A DNA stretch of 64,000 bases from the NCBI RefSeq assembly GCF_002846575.1, contig NZ_PJND01000007.1, positions 2,046,001 through 2,110,000 on the forward strand, in the 5' to 3' direction. Positions 5,313 to 14,028 of the stretch are shown one piece after another. Positions within the stretch are counted from its first letter, which is position 1. Each line of letters starts with the position of its first letter. The translations under genes were made by a program, and so were the position numbers. A model generated the notes under the pieces. The model worked only from the letters and a program-made list of their open reading frames with translations, did not search any database and was not told the origin of the DNA. Origin of the DNA: Flavobacterium lindanitolerans. GTDB taxonomy: Bacteria > Bacteroidota > Bacteroidia > Flavobacteriales > Flavobacteriaceae.

Positions 5313-5375
5313 ATAAGGTCAAGTGTTTCTTACTTCAAAACTCTTTTAGGTAGAACCAGAAACACAATTATCTAA
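5313..5375 (+). ncRNA. RNA module 5
   Basis: AAGGTCAA (5315-5322), arm GTGTTTC (5323-5329) with perfect partner GAAACAC (5359-5365), TTACTTC (5330-5336), a 22-nt loop and AATTATC (5366-5372). AGGT pairs with ATCT. It ends about 20 bases before the ATG of the RING/TerD gene. Confidence 0.65.
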
Positions 5376-5392
5376 TTTAAACCAAAAACAAA

Positions 5393-7633
5393 ATGAAAAC
5401 AAAAGAACTATTAAAAATCAGTTTGCGCCAAAATGCAATCTTTATTCCGAATGAATTAATAGCAAACAATAATAAAATATTGTCTGCTCCAACTGCAGTA
5501 TTATCTGCGAATGTCTCGAAACTGGGATTCACTTTTTCAGAAACTTTATTACATGGTTTGAATAATGCTAACCCAAGCTATAAAATAGAAGTTTTAGAAA
5601 CTTTAAAAACAGTTTTAGGTATCGATAAAAACTGGACTCCGTTGGTTAAGGAATGGAATGTTCCAACCGGTGAATCTACCTTTGATCATATTGTTGCGAT
5701 GATTGCTAATGTTTTCAAGACAAACAAAGGAACTACTTTGCAATGCGGCCACATCATTCCAAACAATACTTTTCCCTTAGAAAGATACAATGGATGTCCG
5801 TTTTGCGGTACTCCATTTGAATTCGGTACTATTGAAAACTTTGAACAAGGAAGCAAATTAAAAGTATTGGAATTGTGGACAGAAAAACAATTGAATGATT
5901 ATTTCTATTCGTTACTGCAATCTAAGACAGCACTTGACGCTACTCAAGTGGAAAGTCTGAAAGTATTGCTTCATTATTTGCCTTTGCCAAAAGTTGAAAT
6001 CGGAATAAAAGAAACTTTGGTTTTAGTAATTGATACTCTGATTGAGGAAGATAAAGAAGAAAAAGCAGTCCTATATTTCAAGTCACCAACAGATATCCTA
6101 CGATATTTATGGTTCAAGAAAACAGGTTTTCTACAAATCATAGAGCCTAAAACCATCATAAAAAGAGTTGAAGAAACCGGAAAGCATATTTTTTTACCGG
6201 CAGATAATAGCGCGCAATCTAAATTGATTGCCAAAAAGGATTTGAAGCTTAAATACTCTCGAAAAGAATGTATGATGGTAGCTAATTGGTTAAACAATCT
6301 GGATATGGATGTACAGGCCATGTGTGAAACCATGCATCCTAAAAGAGGAATGTGGATCCGTTTTATCAGGGCTTTACGTTTGGCAGAATATAGTAAGAGA
6401 AAAGACTTTGAAAAGCTAAGCGAATTGTTGGATGTTTTCTATAACCAAACTTATGATGTTTGGCAGGCAGACGTAAACCGTTACCGCTTAAAAATGGATG
6501 CCGAAAAGACATTTGCTTTGTTGAAGCAACGTCCGGGTCTGTTTGCACGTTCTTTATTCTCAAATATGCTGTGGTTTGGTTCAGACGAAACAATTGCACA
6601 CTTTACGGAAATTATTGATAAGATTCCTGCAAGGTTGCTATTCACACTAAACATGTATGCCCAAAATTATTTTGATAAAAACATACAAAGAAGCGTAAAG
6701 CCATTGGGGGGAACTAATAAAAGAATTAAAGCCAATGGATTATTGAATCTATATGATGAAAAACAATTAGAGGCAATGAAAAGCCAGATTGAAGAGTTGT
6801 GTATTCTGGCAATGAAAAAAAGATTTGCTGCTGTTGCAAATAATAACAAGACGATGTATATCGCCCCGCAATTATTCAACATTCCTATTTCTATTGGAGA
6901 TAGAAGTGATACGGTTCAGGATTTGCCTGTTGCCTTGATGGGTACACGTTACCCGGTTGAAGGTAATGAAGTGAGGTTGTTCATGCAATGGGGTAAAGAT
7001 TTGCCTGCCCAGCATTTGGATATGGATTTGAGCTGTTATATTGCTTATGAAAACAACTTTGATATGTGCTCGTTCAGCAGATTAAATACAATCGGCTGCA
7101 AACATAGCGGGGATATCAGGAGCATACCTAATAAAATTGGTACAGCAGAATATATCAACATCAATATTGATGAGCTGAAAAAGGCAGGTGCAAAGTTTGT
7201 AACCTTTACCTGTAATGCTTATAGCAATGGAAGCATTACTCCAAATCTTGTTGTGGGATGGATGAATAGCAAACATCCGATGAAAATATCGGAAAGAACC
7301 GGTGTGGCTTATGATCCGTCTTGTGTTGACCATCAGGTAAGAGTAACTCAAAACGTGGCTAAAGGTTTGGTTTTTGGTGTGCTGGATATTGCCAAAAAAG
7401 AAATCATTTGGTTAGAGATGACTTTTGGAGGTCAGCTTGTTCAAGGTTTGGACTATAAAGGAGTTCAGGCATTATTATCAAAATTGAGCAGTAAATTAAA
7501 TATTGGTAGTTTGTTGCAGCTTAAAGCAGAAGCCCAGGGTTTAGAAATTATAGAATCCTTAAATGCGGACGAAGTTTATGATGCTCAATGGGCGATAAAT
7601 GCAGCTGCCGTGACGCAGTTATTAATAGATTAA
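5393..7633 (+). CDS. RING-type zinc finger, helical-repeat and TerD-like protein (MXAN_6230/SCO0854-like)
   Basis: 746 residues, no signal peptide. An N-terminal helical region is followed by a treble-clef/RING-like zinc site, C118-G-H120 ... C135-P-F-C138. A long helical part (about 150-480, with 'MHPKRGMWIRFIRALRLAEYS' and 'LLKQRPGLFARSLFSNML') follows. The C-terminal domain (about 500-745) looks like a TerD fold: 'DMDLSCYIAYEN', 'HSGD' (571-574), 'YININIDELKKAGAKFVTFTCNAYS', 'GLVFGVLDI'. TerD proteins belong to stress and phage-resistance systems. The gene sits in the place where other RNA-repair loci carry Ro60/TROVE, and its mRNA leader carries five RNA modules. It lacks a recognisable TROVE or vWA domain, so RNA binding is inference. 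Domain order is fairly sure, function is not. Confidence 0.7.
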   Translation: MKTKELLKISLRQNAIFIPNELIANNNKILSAPTAVLSANVSKLGFTFSETLLHGLNNANPSYKIEVLETLKTVLGIDKNWTPLVKEWNVPTGESTFDHIVAMIANVFKTNKGTTLQCGHIIPNNTFPLERYNGCPFCGTPFEFGTIENFEQGSKLKVLELWTEKQLNDYFYSLLQSKTALDATQVESLKVLLHYLPLPKVEIGIKETLVLVIDTLIEEDKEEKAVLYFKSPTDILRYLWFKKTGFLQIIEPKTIIKRVEETGKHIFLPADNSAQSKLIAKKDLKLKYSRKECMMVANWLNNLDMDVQAMCETMHPKRGMWIRFIRALRLAEYSKRKDFEKLSELLDVFYNQTYDVWQADVNRYRLKMDAEKTFALLKQRPGLFARSLFSNMLWFGSDETIAHFTEIIDKIPARLLFTLNMYAQNYFDKNIQRSVKPLGGTNKRIKANGLLNLYDEKQLEAMKSQIEELCILAMKKRFAAVANNNKTMYIAPQLFNIPISIGDRSDTVQDLPVALMGTRYPVEGNEVRLFMQWGKDLPAQHLDMDLSCYIAYENNFDMCSFSRLNTIGCKHSGDIRSIPNKIGTAEYININIDELKKAGAKFVTFTCNAYSNGSITPNLVVGWMNSKHPMKISERTGVAYDPSCVDHQVRVTQNVAKGLVFGVLDIAKKEIIWLEMTFGGQLVQGLDYKGVQALLSKLSSKLNIGSLLQLKAEAQGLEIIESLNADEVYDAQWAINAAAVTQLLID

Positions 7634-7640
7634 ATCAAAA

Positions 7641-7675
7641 CCACGAATTTTATTTTCAATGAGTTCGTGGTTTTT
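7641..7675 (+). terminator. Terminator between the RING/TerD gene and the exonuclease gene
   Basis: CCACGAA (7641-7647) pairs with TTCGTGG (7664-7670), followed by TTTTT. The next ATG is only 17 bases on, so it may act as an attenuator. Confidence 0.7.
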
Positions 7676-7691
7676 AAAAAGTAAAACAAAA

Positions 7692-8240
7692 ATGAAAACA
7701 ACAGATAAAATTATAATTATAGACCTTGAAGCGACGTGCTGGAAAGGTAAAATTCCCGATGGGGAAGTTAATGAAATTATAGAAATAGGCTTGAGCCTGT
7801 TAAACACGGTTACAGGAGAAATTTCTAAAAATCAGGGTATTTTAATCAAGCCACAGCGTTCCACAGTAAGTCCGTTTTGTACGGAGCTTACAACAATAAC
7901 CCAGGATTTATTGGATAAGGAAGGTGTATTGTTTGAAGAAGCAATTGAAAAGCTTATTGACGAATACAATCCGGATTTGTATACCTGGGCGAGCTATGGC
8001 CAATATGATTTAAACATGCTCAAAAGACAATGCATGTCCTTTGGCGTAAATTATCCAATGAGTAACGACCATATTAATGTGAAGGTTTTGTTTGCCGAAA
8101 CAAAAGGACTGTCAAAACCAACAGGCATGAATGGCGCTTTGCATATTCTTGAAATACCACTTGAAGGAACGCACCACAGAGGTATTGATGACGCAAAGAA
8201 TATTGCTAAAGTATTGCATTGGTGCCTTAAAAACCAATAA
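7692..8240 (+). CDS. DEDDh 3'-5' exonuclease (ERI-1/KapD-like)
   Basis: 182 residues. The catalytic acid residues are visible: 'DLEATCW' (D11, E13), 'WASYGQYDLNML' (D106) and 'HHRGIDDAKNIAKVL' (H162, D166/D167). This is the order D-E-D-D with the His of the DEDDh type. It is a bare exonuclease domain, like ERI-1-type enzymes that trim structured RNA 3' ends, and like KapD. A longer frame begins at 7659, but that lies in the terminator stem, so ATG 7692 is used. It is probably expressed with the RING/TerD gene and could trim damaged RNA ends before RtcB ligation; that link is inference. RNase T-like or DNA substrates are not excluded. Confidence 0.85.
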   Translation: MKTTDKIIIIDLEATCWKGKIPDGEVNEIIEIGLSLLNTVTGEISKNQGILIKPQRSTVSPFCTELTTITQDLLDKEGVLFEEAIEKLIDEYNPDLYTWASYGQYDLNMLKRQCMSFGVNYPMSNDHINVKVLFAETKGLSKPTGMNGALHILEIPLEGTHHRGIDDAKNIAKVLHWCLKNQ

Positions 8241-8248
8241 TAAAAATA

Positions 8249-8275
8249 ACCATGAATCATCCCGATTCATGGTTA
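8249..8275 (+). terminator. Terminator after the exonuclease gene
   Basis: ACCATGAAT pairs with ATTCATGGT around a 7-nt loop followed by an AT-rich tail; it marks the right edge of the RNA locus. Confidence 0.65.
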
Positions 8276-8302
8276 TATATTTAAGCACTATTTATCGGTT
8301 TA

Positions 8303-8752
8303 TTATTTCTTCAATTCCAGCCATCTATCATACGACAAAACTCCTAATTCAGGCTGTCCGTTTCCTTCCAGAAGCGATATGAATTCCAATTGGTTTCCGT
8401 CAGGGTCATTGAAATAAATAGCCAGTGCCGGCATCCAGGCAAAAACCATAGGTTCTGATGAGCCGTTTTTAAGGAAATTATAAGGCTGGAGCTGGTTGTT
8501 CTTTAAAAAGCCCTCTGACTGTTGTAATATAAATTCAATATCACAGGTAAAAGCAAAATGTCGTGTCTGTAAAGATTCCTTTTGCTCCCAAAGTCCCAGC
8601 ATGGCTTTTTTTCCTTCACCAATCCAAAGGAAGGCTATGGGTCTGGTTTCATCATAATGAGCCAATTGTAATCCCAGTGTTTCGGTATAAAATTGGACTG
8701 CTTTTGTCAGGTTACTGACTTGAATATGGGTTTCGTATAGTCCGGTTATCAT
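8303..8752 (-). CDS. VOC family protein (glyoxalase / fosfomycin-resistance fold)
   Basis: 149 residues from ATG 8752 (MITGLYETHIQVSNLTKAVQFY); the frame extends further but adds an unlikely N-terminus. It has 'HIQVSNLTKAVQFYTETLGLQL' with metal-site His, 'HFAFTCDIEF' and 'IYFNDPDGNQLEFISLL' with the metal-site Glu. This matches a metal-binding VOC enzyme. The terminator at 8249-8275 lies downstream. Substrate unknown. Confidence 0.82.
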   Translation of the reverse strand: MITGLYETHIQVSNLTKAVQFYTETLGLQLAHYDETRPIAFLWIGEGKKAMLGLWEQKESLQTRHFAFTCDIEFILQQSEGFLKNNQLQPYNFLKNGSSEPMVFAWMPALAIYFNDPDGNQLEFISLLEGNGQPELGVLSYDRWLELKK

Positions 8753-8930
8753 AAGAATAGTAATTTTTAGATAACCAAAATTAGCCATTCTTAAAGGCAT
8801 TAAAAGAACTTTGTTATAATAAAAGTTTATAGGACTATTGTGTAAGATTAATTGATTATCTGAAACCTTATACTAAAAACTAATCTCAATAAGTTTATGT
8901 TTTTTGCTAATAATAATCCTTCACTAAAAC

Positions 8931-8958
8931 AAAAAACCGCAAACTGAAAATTTGCGGT
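8931..8958 (-). terminator. Terminator of the acyl-CoA ligase gene
   Basis: CCGCAAA and TTTGCGG pair; read on the minus strand the stem is followed by TTTTTT. Confidence 0.8.
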
Positions 8959-8968
8959 TGTACTATTT

Positions 8969-10747
8969 TTAAGCATCTCTGTATATTTTATCATACAAAT
9001 TCTGGTATTTTTCCTTGACGTTTTTACGTTTTAATTTTAAAGTAGGGGTAAGTTCTCCTCCGTCAATCGACCAAACTTCCGGCGTCAGTTCAAATCGCTT
9101 TATCATTTCCCAGTGCCCGAATTTTTTGTTGATGTCATCCACTTCTTCCTGAAAACGTTTCTTGACTTCTTCGTTGGCAACAATCTCTTTGTTTGTGGAG
9201 CCAATAGACAATCCTTTTTTAGCAGCCCATTGTTTTACGAAGTCAAAATCAGGCTGTATGAAAGCGCCCGGCATTTTTTCACCATCGCCAATAACCATAA
9301 TTTCACCAATAAAGCGGGACTGTTTCATTGCATTTTCAATTAATTGGGGTGCGATGTATTTTCCTCCTGAAGTCTTGAACATTTCTTTTTTCCTGTCGGT
9401 AATTTTCAGGAAACCGTCTTTATCAATCAATCCAATATCGCCTGTATAGAAATAGCCGTCTTTGACTGCCTCGGCAGTTTTCTCCGGGTCTTTATAATAG
9501 CCCATCATTACGTTTGGACCTTTACAAAGGATTTCACCGTCTTCTGCAATCTTGACTTCCACATTATCAATCACTTTGCCTACGGTTCCTATTTTGAATC
9601 CGTGGTTACGCATATCGTTTACAGCAATTACAGGAGAAGTTTCGGTTAGTCCATAACCTTCCATAACAGGAATTTGTGCAGCAGCAAAAACTCTTGCCAG
9701 CCTTGGTTGTAATGCAGCACTACCGGAAACCATCAGTTCAAGATTGTTACCCAGACCTTCTTTCCACTTACTGAAAATCAGTTTTCTGGCAATTCCCAAT
9801 TGGAATTCATACCACCAGCCATTTTTTCCGTAAGGCTCAAATTTCAGTCCAAGCTCAATCGCCCAGAAAAATAGCTTTTTCTTGATTCCGGTAAGTTCGG
9901 CACCTTTGGCATAAATCTTATCATATACTTTTTCTAAAAGTCTTGGGACAGCTGTCATAACATGCGGTCTCGTTTCTTTCAGGTTATCGCTTAATTTGTC
10001 AATCGATTCGGCAAAATAAATTCCCACACCATAATACTGGTAGAGATATACAACCATTCTTTCAAAAATATGACAGATAGGAAGGAAGCTCAACGCTTTA
10101 CTTTTTCCGGCTTGAAACGGAATTCTTTTTTCGCTTCCCAATACGTTGGAAACAATATTTTTATGAGATAGCATTACACCTTTCGGTTTTCCGGTAGTTC
10201 CTGAAGTATAGATGATTGTTGCCAGGTCTTCAGTGGTTACGGTTTCTTTTCTGGCTTCGACTTCACTCTGATTGCTTTCGTCTTTACCTAATTCCAGTAA
10301 TTCTGTCCAGTTTTTGCATCCGGAGATGGTATTAAAGCAGAAAACTTCTTTTAGATTGGGAACGTTATTTTTAATAGCATTTACTTTCTTTAGAACTTCT
10401 TCATCAGAAACGATGCAGTAAATAGAACCGGAATGATTCAGGATATACTCATAATCTTCTTCAGAAATAGTAGGATATATAGGAACATTTTGCGCTCCGG
10501 TTTGCAGAATCCCAATGTCTACAATATGCCACTCGGTTCTGTTGTTTGATGAAATGACCGCAATCTTATCATCTTTTTGTACTCCCATTCTCAAAAGGGC
10601 TCTTGAAATGGCGTTTGCTTTTGAAATATATTCGTCAGTAGAAGTCTTCACCCATTCTCCATCATACTTTGTAACCAACGAATCGGGAATGCTGTATTTT
10701 TCCTGTTGATGGTAAGGAAAATCAAACAAGCGTGTTATTTTGTTCAT
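8969..10747 (-). CDS. Long-chain fatty acid-CoA ligase (AMP-forming)
   Basis: 592 residues from ATG 10747 (MNKITRLFDFPYHQQEKY). It activates fatty acids with ATP through acyl-AMP to acyl-CoA. Motifs: P-loop 'YTSGTTGKPKGVMLSHKN', 'FLPICHIFERM', 'GYGLTETSPVIAVND', 'YFYTGDIGLIDKDGFLKITDRKKE' and the C-terminal 'TSGGKYIAPQLIEN'. The C-terminal lid lysine region ('LTPTLKLKRKNVKEKY') is intact. It belongs to the FadD15-like group common in Bacteroidetes. It is a single gene with its own terminator. Confidence 0.92.
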   Translation of the reverse strand: MNKITRLFDFPYHQQEKYSIPDSLVTKYDGEWVKTSTDEYISKANAISRALLRMGVQKDDKIAVISSNNRTEWHIVDIGILQTGAQNVPIYPTISEEDYEYILNHSGSIYCIVSDEEVLKKVNAIKNNVPNLKEVFCFNTISGCKNWTELLELGKDESNQSEVEARKETVTTEDLATIIYTSGTTGKPKGVMLSHKNIVSNVLGSEKRIPFQAGKSKALSFLPICHIFERMVVYLYQYYGVGIYFAESIDKLSDNLKETRPHVMTAVPRLLEKVYDKIYAKGAELTGIKKKLFFWAIELGLKFEPYGKNGWWYEFQLGIARKLIFSKWKEGLGNNLELMVSGSAALQPRLARVFAAAQIPVMEGYGLTETSPVIAVNDMRNHGFKIGTVGKVIDNVEVKIAEDGEILCKGPNVMMGYYKDPEKTAEAVKDGYFYTGDIGLIDKDGFLKITDRKKEMFKTSGGKYIAPQLIENAMKQSRFIGEIMVIGDGEKMPGAFIQPDFDFVKQWAAKKGLSIGSTNKEIVANEEVKKRFQEEVDDINKKFGHWEMIKRFELTPEVWSIDGGELTPTLKLKRKNVKEKYQNLYDKIYRDA

Positions 10748-10969
10748 TGAGGTAAATTTTATCTGCAAATTATAAAAAATATATTAAGAATGCCAATATT
10801 TTCAAATAGTGATATACTATTTTAATATAAGTTTAGTAATATGTCTTTATTGTATGTCTTATTTAGTTATTTTCTTCTTAAAATTAGAATTGTGCTATTT
10901 TTTGATAGAATAATGCTATAATTCGTAATTAGTAATACTCAAATTTGATAAAACTAAAAATATTAAATT

Positions 10970-12475
10970 ATGAGCGATGTTCTAAAAAGACCCCAGTTTA
11001 AAGAAAGATATGATAATTATATAGGAGGAAAATTTGTACCTCCTGTGCATGGAAAATATTTCGACAATGTTTCCCCGATTGACGGAAAAGTATTTGCACA
11101 GGCAGCACGCTCCAGCAAAGAAGATGTTGAATTGGCTTTGGACGCGGCCCATGAAGCGTTTAAATCGTGGAGTAAGACTTCACCTACCTACAGAAGCAAT
11201 CTGCTTATGAAAATTGCCCAGGTTATAGAAGACAATTTAGAATATCTGGCTATTGTTGAAACAATTGATAATGGAAAAGCTGTCAGAGAAACATTAGCGG
11301 CAGATTTGCCTTTGGTTGTGGACCATTTCAGATACTTTGCAGGAGTAATCAGAGGAGATGAAGGTACGATTGCAGAACATGATGAAAATACTGTTAGTAT
11401 TGTACTGCATGAGCCTATTGGTGTCGTGGGACAGATTATTCCGTGGAATTTTCCGCTTTTGATGGCAACCTGGAAAATAGCTCCGGCTCTCGCTGCTGGT
11501 TGTTGTACGGTTGTAAAACCGGCAGAACAGACTCCGGTTTCAATTATGATTTTAATGGAACTGATAGGTGATATTTTACCTCCCGGCGTATTGAATATTG
11601 TTAACGGCTACGGAATCGAAGTCGGAAAACCATTGGCAACATCTTCAAGGATTTCTAAAGTAGCCTTTACGGGAAGTACCACTTCGGGAAGATTGATCAT
11701 GCAATATGCAGCTGAAAACATTATTCCTTCCACTATGGAATTAGGAGGAAAATCGCCTAATATTTTCTTTAAATCGGTAGCTGATGCAGACGACGAGTTT
11801 TTTGACAAAGCCATCGAAGGCGCCGTTTTATTTGCCTTAAATCAGGGTGAAGTATGTACCTGTCCGTCAAGAATGCTAATCCACGAAGACATTTATGACA
11901 AATTCATTGCTAAAGTAATTGAACGTACCAAAGCAATTAAAACCCTGCATCCTTTGGATAAGTCTTGTATGATGGGAGCGCAGACTTCCAACGAGCAATA
12001 CCAAAAAATACAGTCCTATCTGAAAATAGGAAAAGAAGAAGGAGCCGAAGTACTGTTAGGAGGTGAAATAAATCGTTTGGAAGGTGATTTGGAAGGTGGA
12101 TTTTATATTGAGCCTACAATTTTCAAAGGACATAACAAGATGCGTATTTTTCAGGAAGAAATTTTTGGTCCGGTAGTTTGCGTGACTACATTCAAGACGG
12201 TTGAAGAAGCCATAGAAATAGCAAACGATACCTTGTATGGATTAGGAGCAGGTGTCTGGACCCGCGATGCCCATGAGTTGTATCAGGTTCCGAGGGCTAT
12301 TCAGGCAGGACGTGTATGGGTGAACCAATACCATTCCTATCCGGCTCATGCTCCGTTTGGCGGTTATAAAAAATCAGGCTTCGGACGCGAAAACCATAAA
12401 ATGATGCTCGACCATTACAGAAGCACTAAAAACATGCTGATTTCTTACGATAAAAAGAAATTAGGATTCTTTTAA
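10970..12475 (+). CDS. NAD-dependent aldehyde dehydrogenase
   Basis: 501 residues. It oxidises acetaldehyde or similar aldehydes to acids. It shows '[15 protein letters not shown]', '[11 protein letters not shown]', '[12 protein letters not shown]', active-site Glu in 'MELGGKSPN', nucleophile Cys296 in '[11 protein letters not shown]', and '[10 protein letters not shown]'. The length is normal. It resembles the AldA/ExaC acetaldehyde dehydrogenases, which often come with a DUF779 gene, and one lies at 13654. The upstream 200 bases are very AT-rich and hold the promoter. Confidence 0.92.
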   Translation: MSDVLKRPQFKERYDNYIGGKFVPPVHGKYFDNVSPIDGKVFAQAARSSKEDVELALDAAHEAFKSWSKTSPTYRSNLLMKIAQVIEDNLEYLAIVETIDNGKAVRETLAADLPLVVDHFRYFAGVIRGDEGTIAEHDENTVSIVLHEPIGVVGQIIPWNFPLLMATWKIAPALAAGCCTVVKPAEQTPVSIMILMELIGDILPPGVLNIVNGYGIEVGKPLATSSRISKVAFTGSTTSGRLIMQYAAENIIPSTMELGGKSPNIFFKSVADADDEFFDKAIEGAVLFALNQGEVCTCPSRMLIHEDIYDKFIAKVIERTKAIKTLHPLDKSCMMGAQTSNEQYQKIQSYLKIGKEEGAEVLLGGEINRLEGDLEGGFYIEPTIFKGHNKMRIFQEEIFGPVVCVTTFKTVEEAIEIANDTLYGLGAGVWTRDAHELYQVPRAIQAGRVWVNQYHSYPAHAPFGGYKKSGFGRENHKMMLDHYRSTKNMLISYDKKKLGFF

Positions 12476-12489
12476 TATTTAATTGTTGG

Positions 12490-12516
12490 CACCGCATTTT
12501 AAATGCGGTGTTTTTA
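12490..12516 (+). terminator. Terminator after aldehyde dehydrogenase
   Basis: CACCGCATTT and AAATGCGGTG pair around a single base and are followed by TTTTTATT. It sits between the dehydrogenase genes, so the second gene may have a separate promoter or rely on partial read-through. Confidence 0.88.
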
Positions 12517-12542
12517 TTCTCCAAAAAATAAAAATATATACT

Positions 12543-13604
12543 ATGGCAAATATGAAAGCAGCCCGCTGGCATGCGGCTAAAGATATCCGGGTAGAAGAAA
12601 CAACAGTGCCGTCACCCGGAAAGAATCAGGTACAGATAGAAGTGCAATTTGCGGGAATTTGTGGTTCCGACCTCCATGAATATACACACGGACCAATGTT
12701 GATTCCTTTTGATAAGCCTTATCCGCTTAACGGACATCAGGGAGTGACAACATTGGGTCATGAGTTTGCGGGAATCGTAAACGAAGTGGGCGAAAATGTG
12801 AAGAACATAAAAAAAGGTGACAGGGTTGTAGTCGAACCTATTTTTAAAAATCCCGAAAGTCCTTTTATAGCGAATGGACAGTATAATCTTTCAGAACCAC
12901 TCGGGTTTGTTGGATTGACTTCTAATGGAGGTTTTGCAAAATATACGGTTGTCGAGGATTATATGGTGCATAAAATTCCGGATTCTATGAGCTTTGAGCA
13001 GGGAGCATTAGTAGAACCTGCGGCCGTGGCGGTTTATGCGGTTTTGCAAAGCGGTCTTAAAATAGGGCAGTCCTGTGTTATTTTTGGAGCAGGACCTATT
13101 GGCCTTTTATGTGTGCAGGCGGCAATTGCGGCAGGAGCAACAACGGTTGTGGTGGTTGACGTGGCTGAAAAACGTTTGGAAAAAGCACTTTCTATAGGAG
13201 CCAGTTATGTAATTAACGGAAAAAGCGAAAATATTCCGCAGCAAGTAAGAGACCTGACAAATGGAGGTGCCGATATTTTTCTGGATGCGGCAGGTGTACA
13301 GGCAACATTTAACGCCGGACTGGCCAGTTTGAAAAACGGGGGAACGGCTGTTTTGGTTGCTTTGTTTGGAAAACCGGTAAGCCATGATGCCTTTACACAG
13401 GTTGTCCGAGAAATTACTATTAAAGGAATTATCGCCTACAGAAATATTTTCCCGGAAGTAATAAATCTTATTGCTACTGGAAGGATGCCGGTTGAAAAAT
13501 TAGTAACCAGTAAAATAAAACTCGACAATATAGTGAAAGATGGTTTTGAAGCTCTTGTGACCAATCCATCCGAAGTAAAAATATTAGTTGACATTAATAA
13601 TTAA
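12543..13604 (+). CDS. Zinc-dependent 2,3-butanediol dehydrogenase-like alcohol dehydrogenase
   Basis: 353 residues from ATG 12543 (MANMKAARWHAAKDIRVEE); the earlier start would run through the terminator. It is a medium-chain dehydrogenase/reductase. Catalytic-zinc site 'GICGSDLHEYTHGPM' and 'LGHEFAG', NAD-binding 'CVIFGAGPIGLLCVQAA' and 'VVVVDVAEKRLEKA'. The 'SDLHEY...P' arrangement and 'VEPIFKNPESPF' are those of (R,R)-butanediol dehydrogenases. The four-cysteine structural zinc lobe is not obvious. Probably part of aldehyde/diol catabolism with the upstream gene. Confidence 0.88.
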   Translation: MANMKAARWHAAKDIRVEETTVPSPGKNQVQIEVQFAGICGSDLHEYTHGPMLIPFDKPYPLNGHQGVTTLGHEFAGIVNEVGENVKNIKKGDRVVVEPIFKNPESPFIANGQYNLSEPLGFVGLTSNGGFAKYTVVEDYMVHKIPDSMSFEQGALVEPAAVAVYAVLQSGLKIGQSCVIFGAGPIGLLCVQAAIAAGATTVVVVDVAEKRLEKALSIGASYVINGKSENIPQQVRDLTNGGADIFLDAAGVQATFNAGLASLKNGGTAVLVALFGKPVSHDAFTQVVREITIKGIIAYRNIFPEVINLIATGRMPVEKLVTSKIKLDNIVKDGFEALVTNPSEVKILVDINN

Positions 13605-13610
13605 CTTAGT

Positions 13611-13645
13611 AAATGAGCTTTCCTGTTTTTGGGAGCTCATTTCTT
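13611..13645 (+). terminator. Hairpin after the butanediol dehydrogenase gene
   Basis: AAATGAGCT (13611-13619) pairs with AGCTCATTT (13634-13642). The tail is weak (TTTCTT), so it may be a weak terminator or a processing stem before the DUF779 gene. Confidence 0.5.
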
Positions 13646-13653
13646 AATCAGTT

Positions 13654-14028
13654 ATGGCTACAAAAAGAGTACTGGCTACCGAAAAAGCCAAAGAAGTAAT
13701 AGCACGGCTAAAAGCAGAATATGGTGAATTGATTTTTCACCAAAGCGGAGGCTGTTGTGAAGGTTCCTATCCGCATTGTTTTGAAAAAGGCGGTTTTTTG
13801 ATTGGTTCCAACGATGTGTGCATTGGAGAAATTGAAGGTTGTAAGTTTTATATGGCTGGCGACCAGTTTGAATATTGGAAGCATACCCAACTCACTTTGG
13901 ATGCTATGGAAGGCAGGGCGGCCAGTTTTTCCCTTGAATCCGTTTTGGATGTCGGCTTTTTTATCCATTCCCGATTGTATACAGAAGAAGAAGCCAAAGA
14001 TTTGGAACCCGTAGAACGGTTTAATTAA
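13654..14028 (+). CDS. DUF779 family protein
   Basis: 124 residues with 'LIFHQSGGCCEGSYPHCFEKGGFLIGSNDVCIGEIEGCKFYM' and 'FEYWKHTQLTLDA', the typical DUF779 pattern with conserved GGCC.GS and several cysteines. The family is usually next to acetaldehyde dehydrogenase genes, as here, and is thought to assist them; the biochemical role is not known. The 3' end overlaps the convergent AraC gene by 8 bases. Confidence 0.85.
   Translation: MATKRVLATEKAKEVIARLKAEYGELIFHQSGGCCEGSYPHCFEKGGFLIGSNDVCIGEIEGCKFYMAGDQFEYWKHTQLTLDAMEGRAASFSLESVLDVGFFIHSRLYTEEEAKDLEPVERFN

Noticed and set aside
4948..5375. CRISPR array
   Set aside because: The repeated GGTCAA/TTACTTC elements are irregularly spaced and the intervening arms are complementary rather than unique spacers.
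5393..7633. Ro60/TROVE protein
   Set aside because: First idea because of the neighbouring RtcB and Y-RNA-like modules. The sequence has a RING-type zinc site and a TerD-like C-terminus and no TROVE or vWA motif, so the name was not used.
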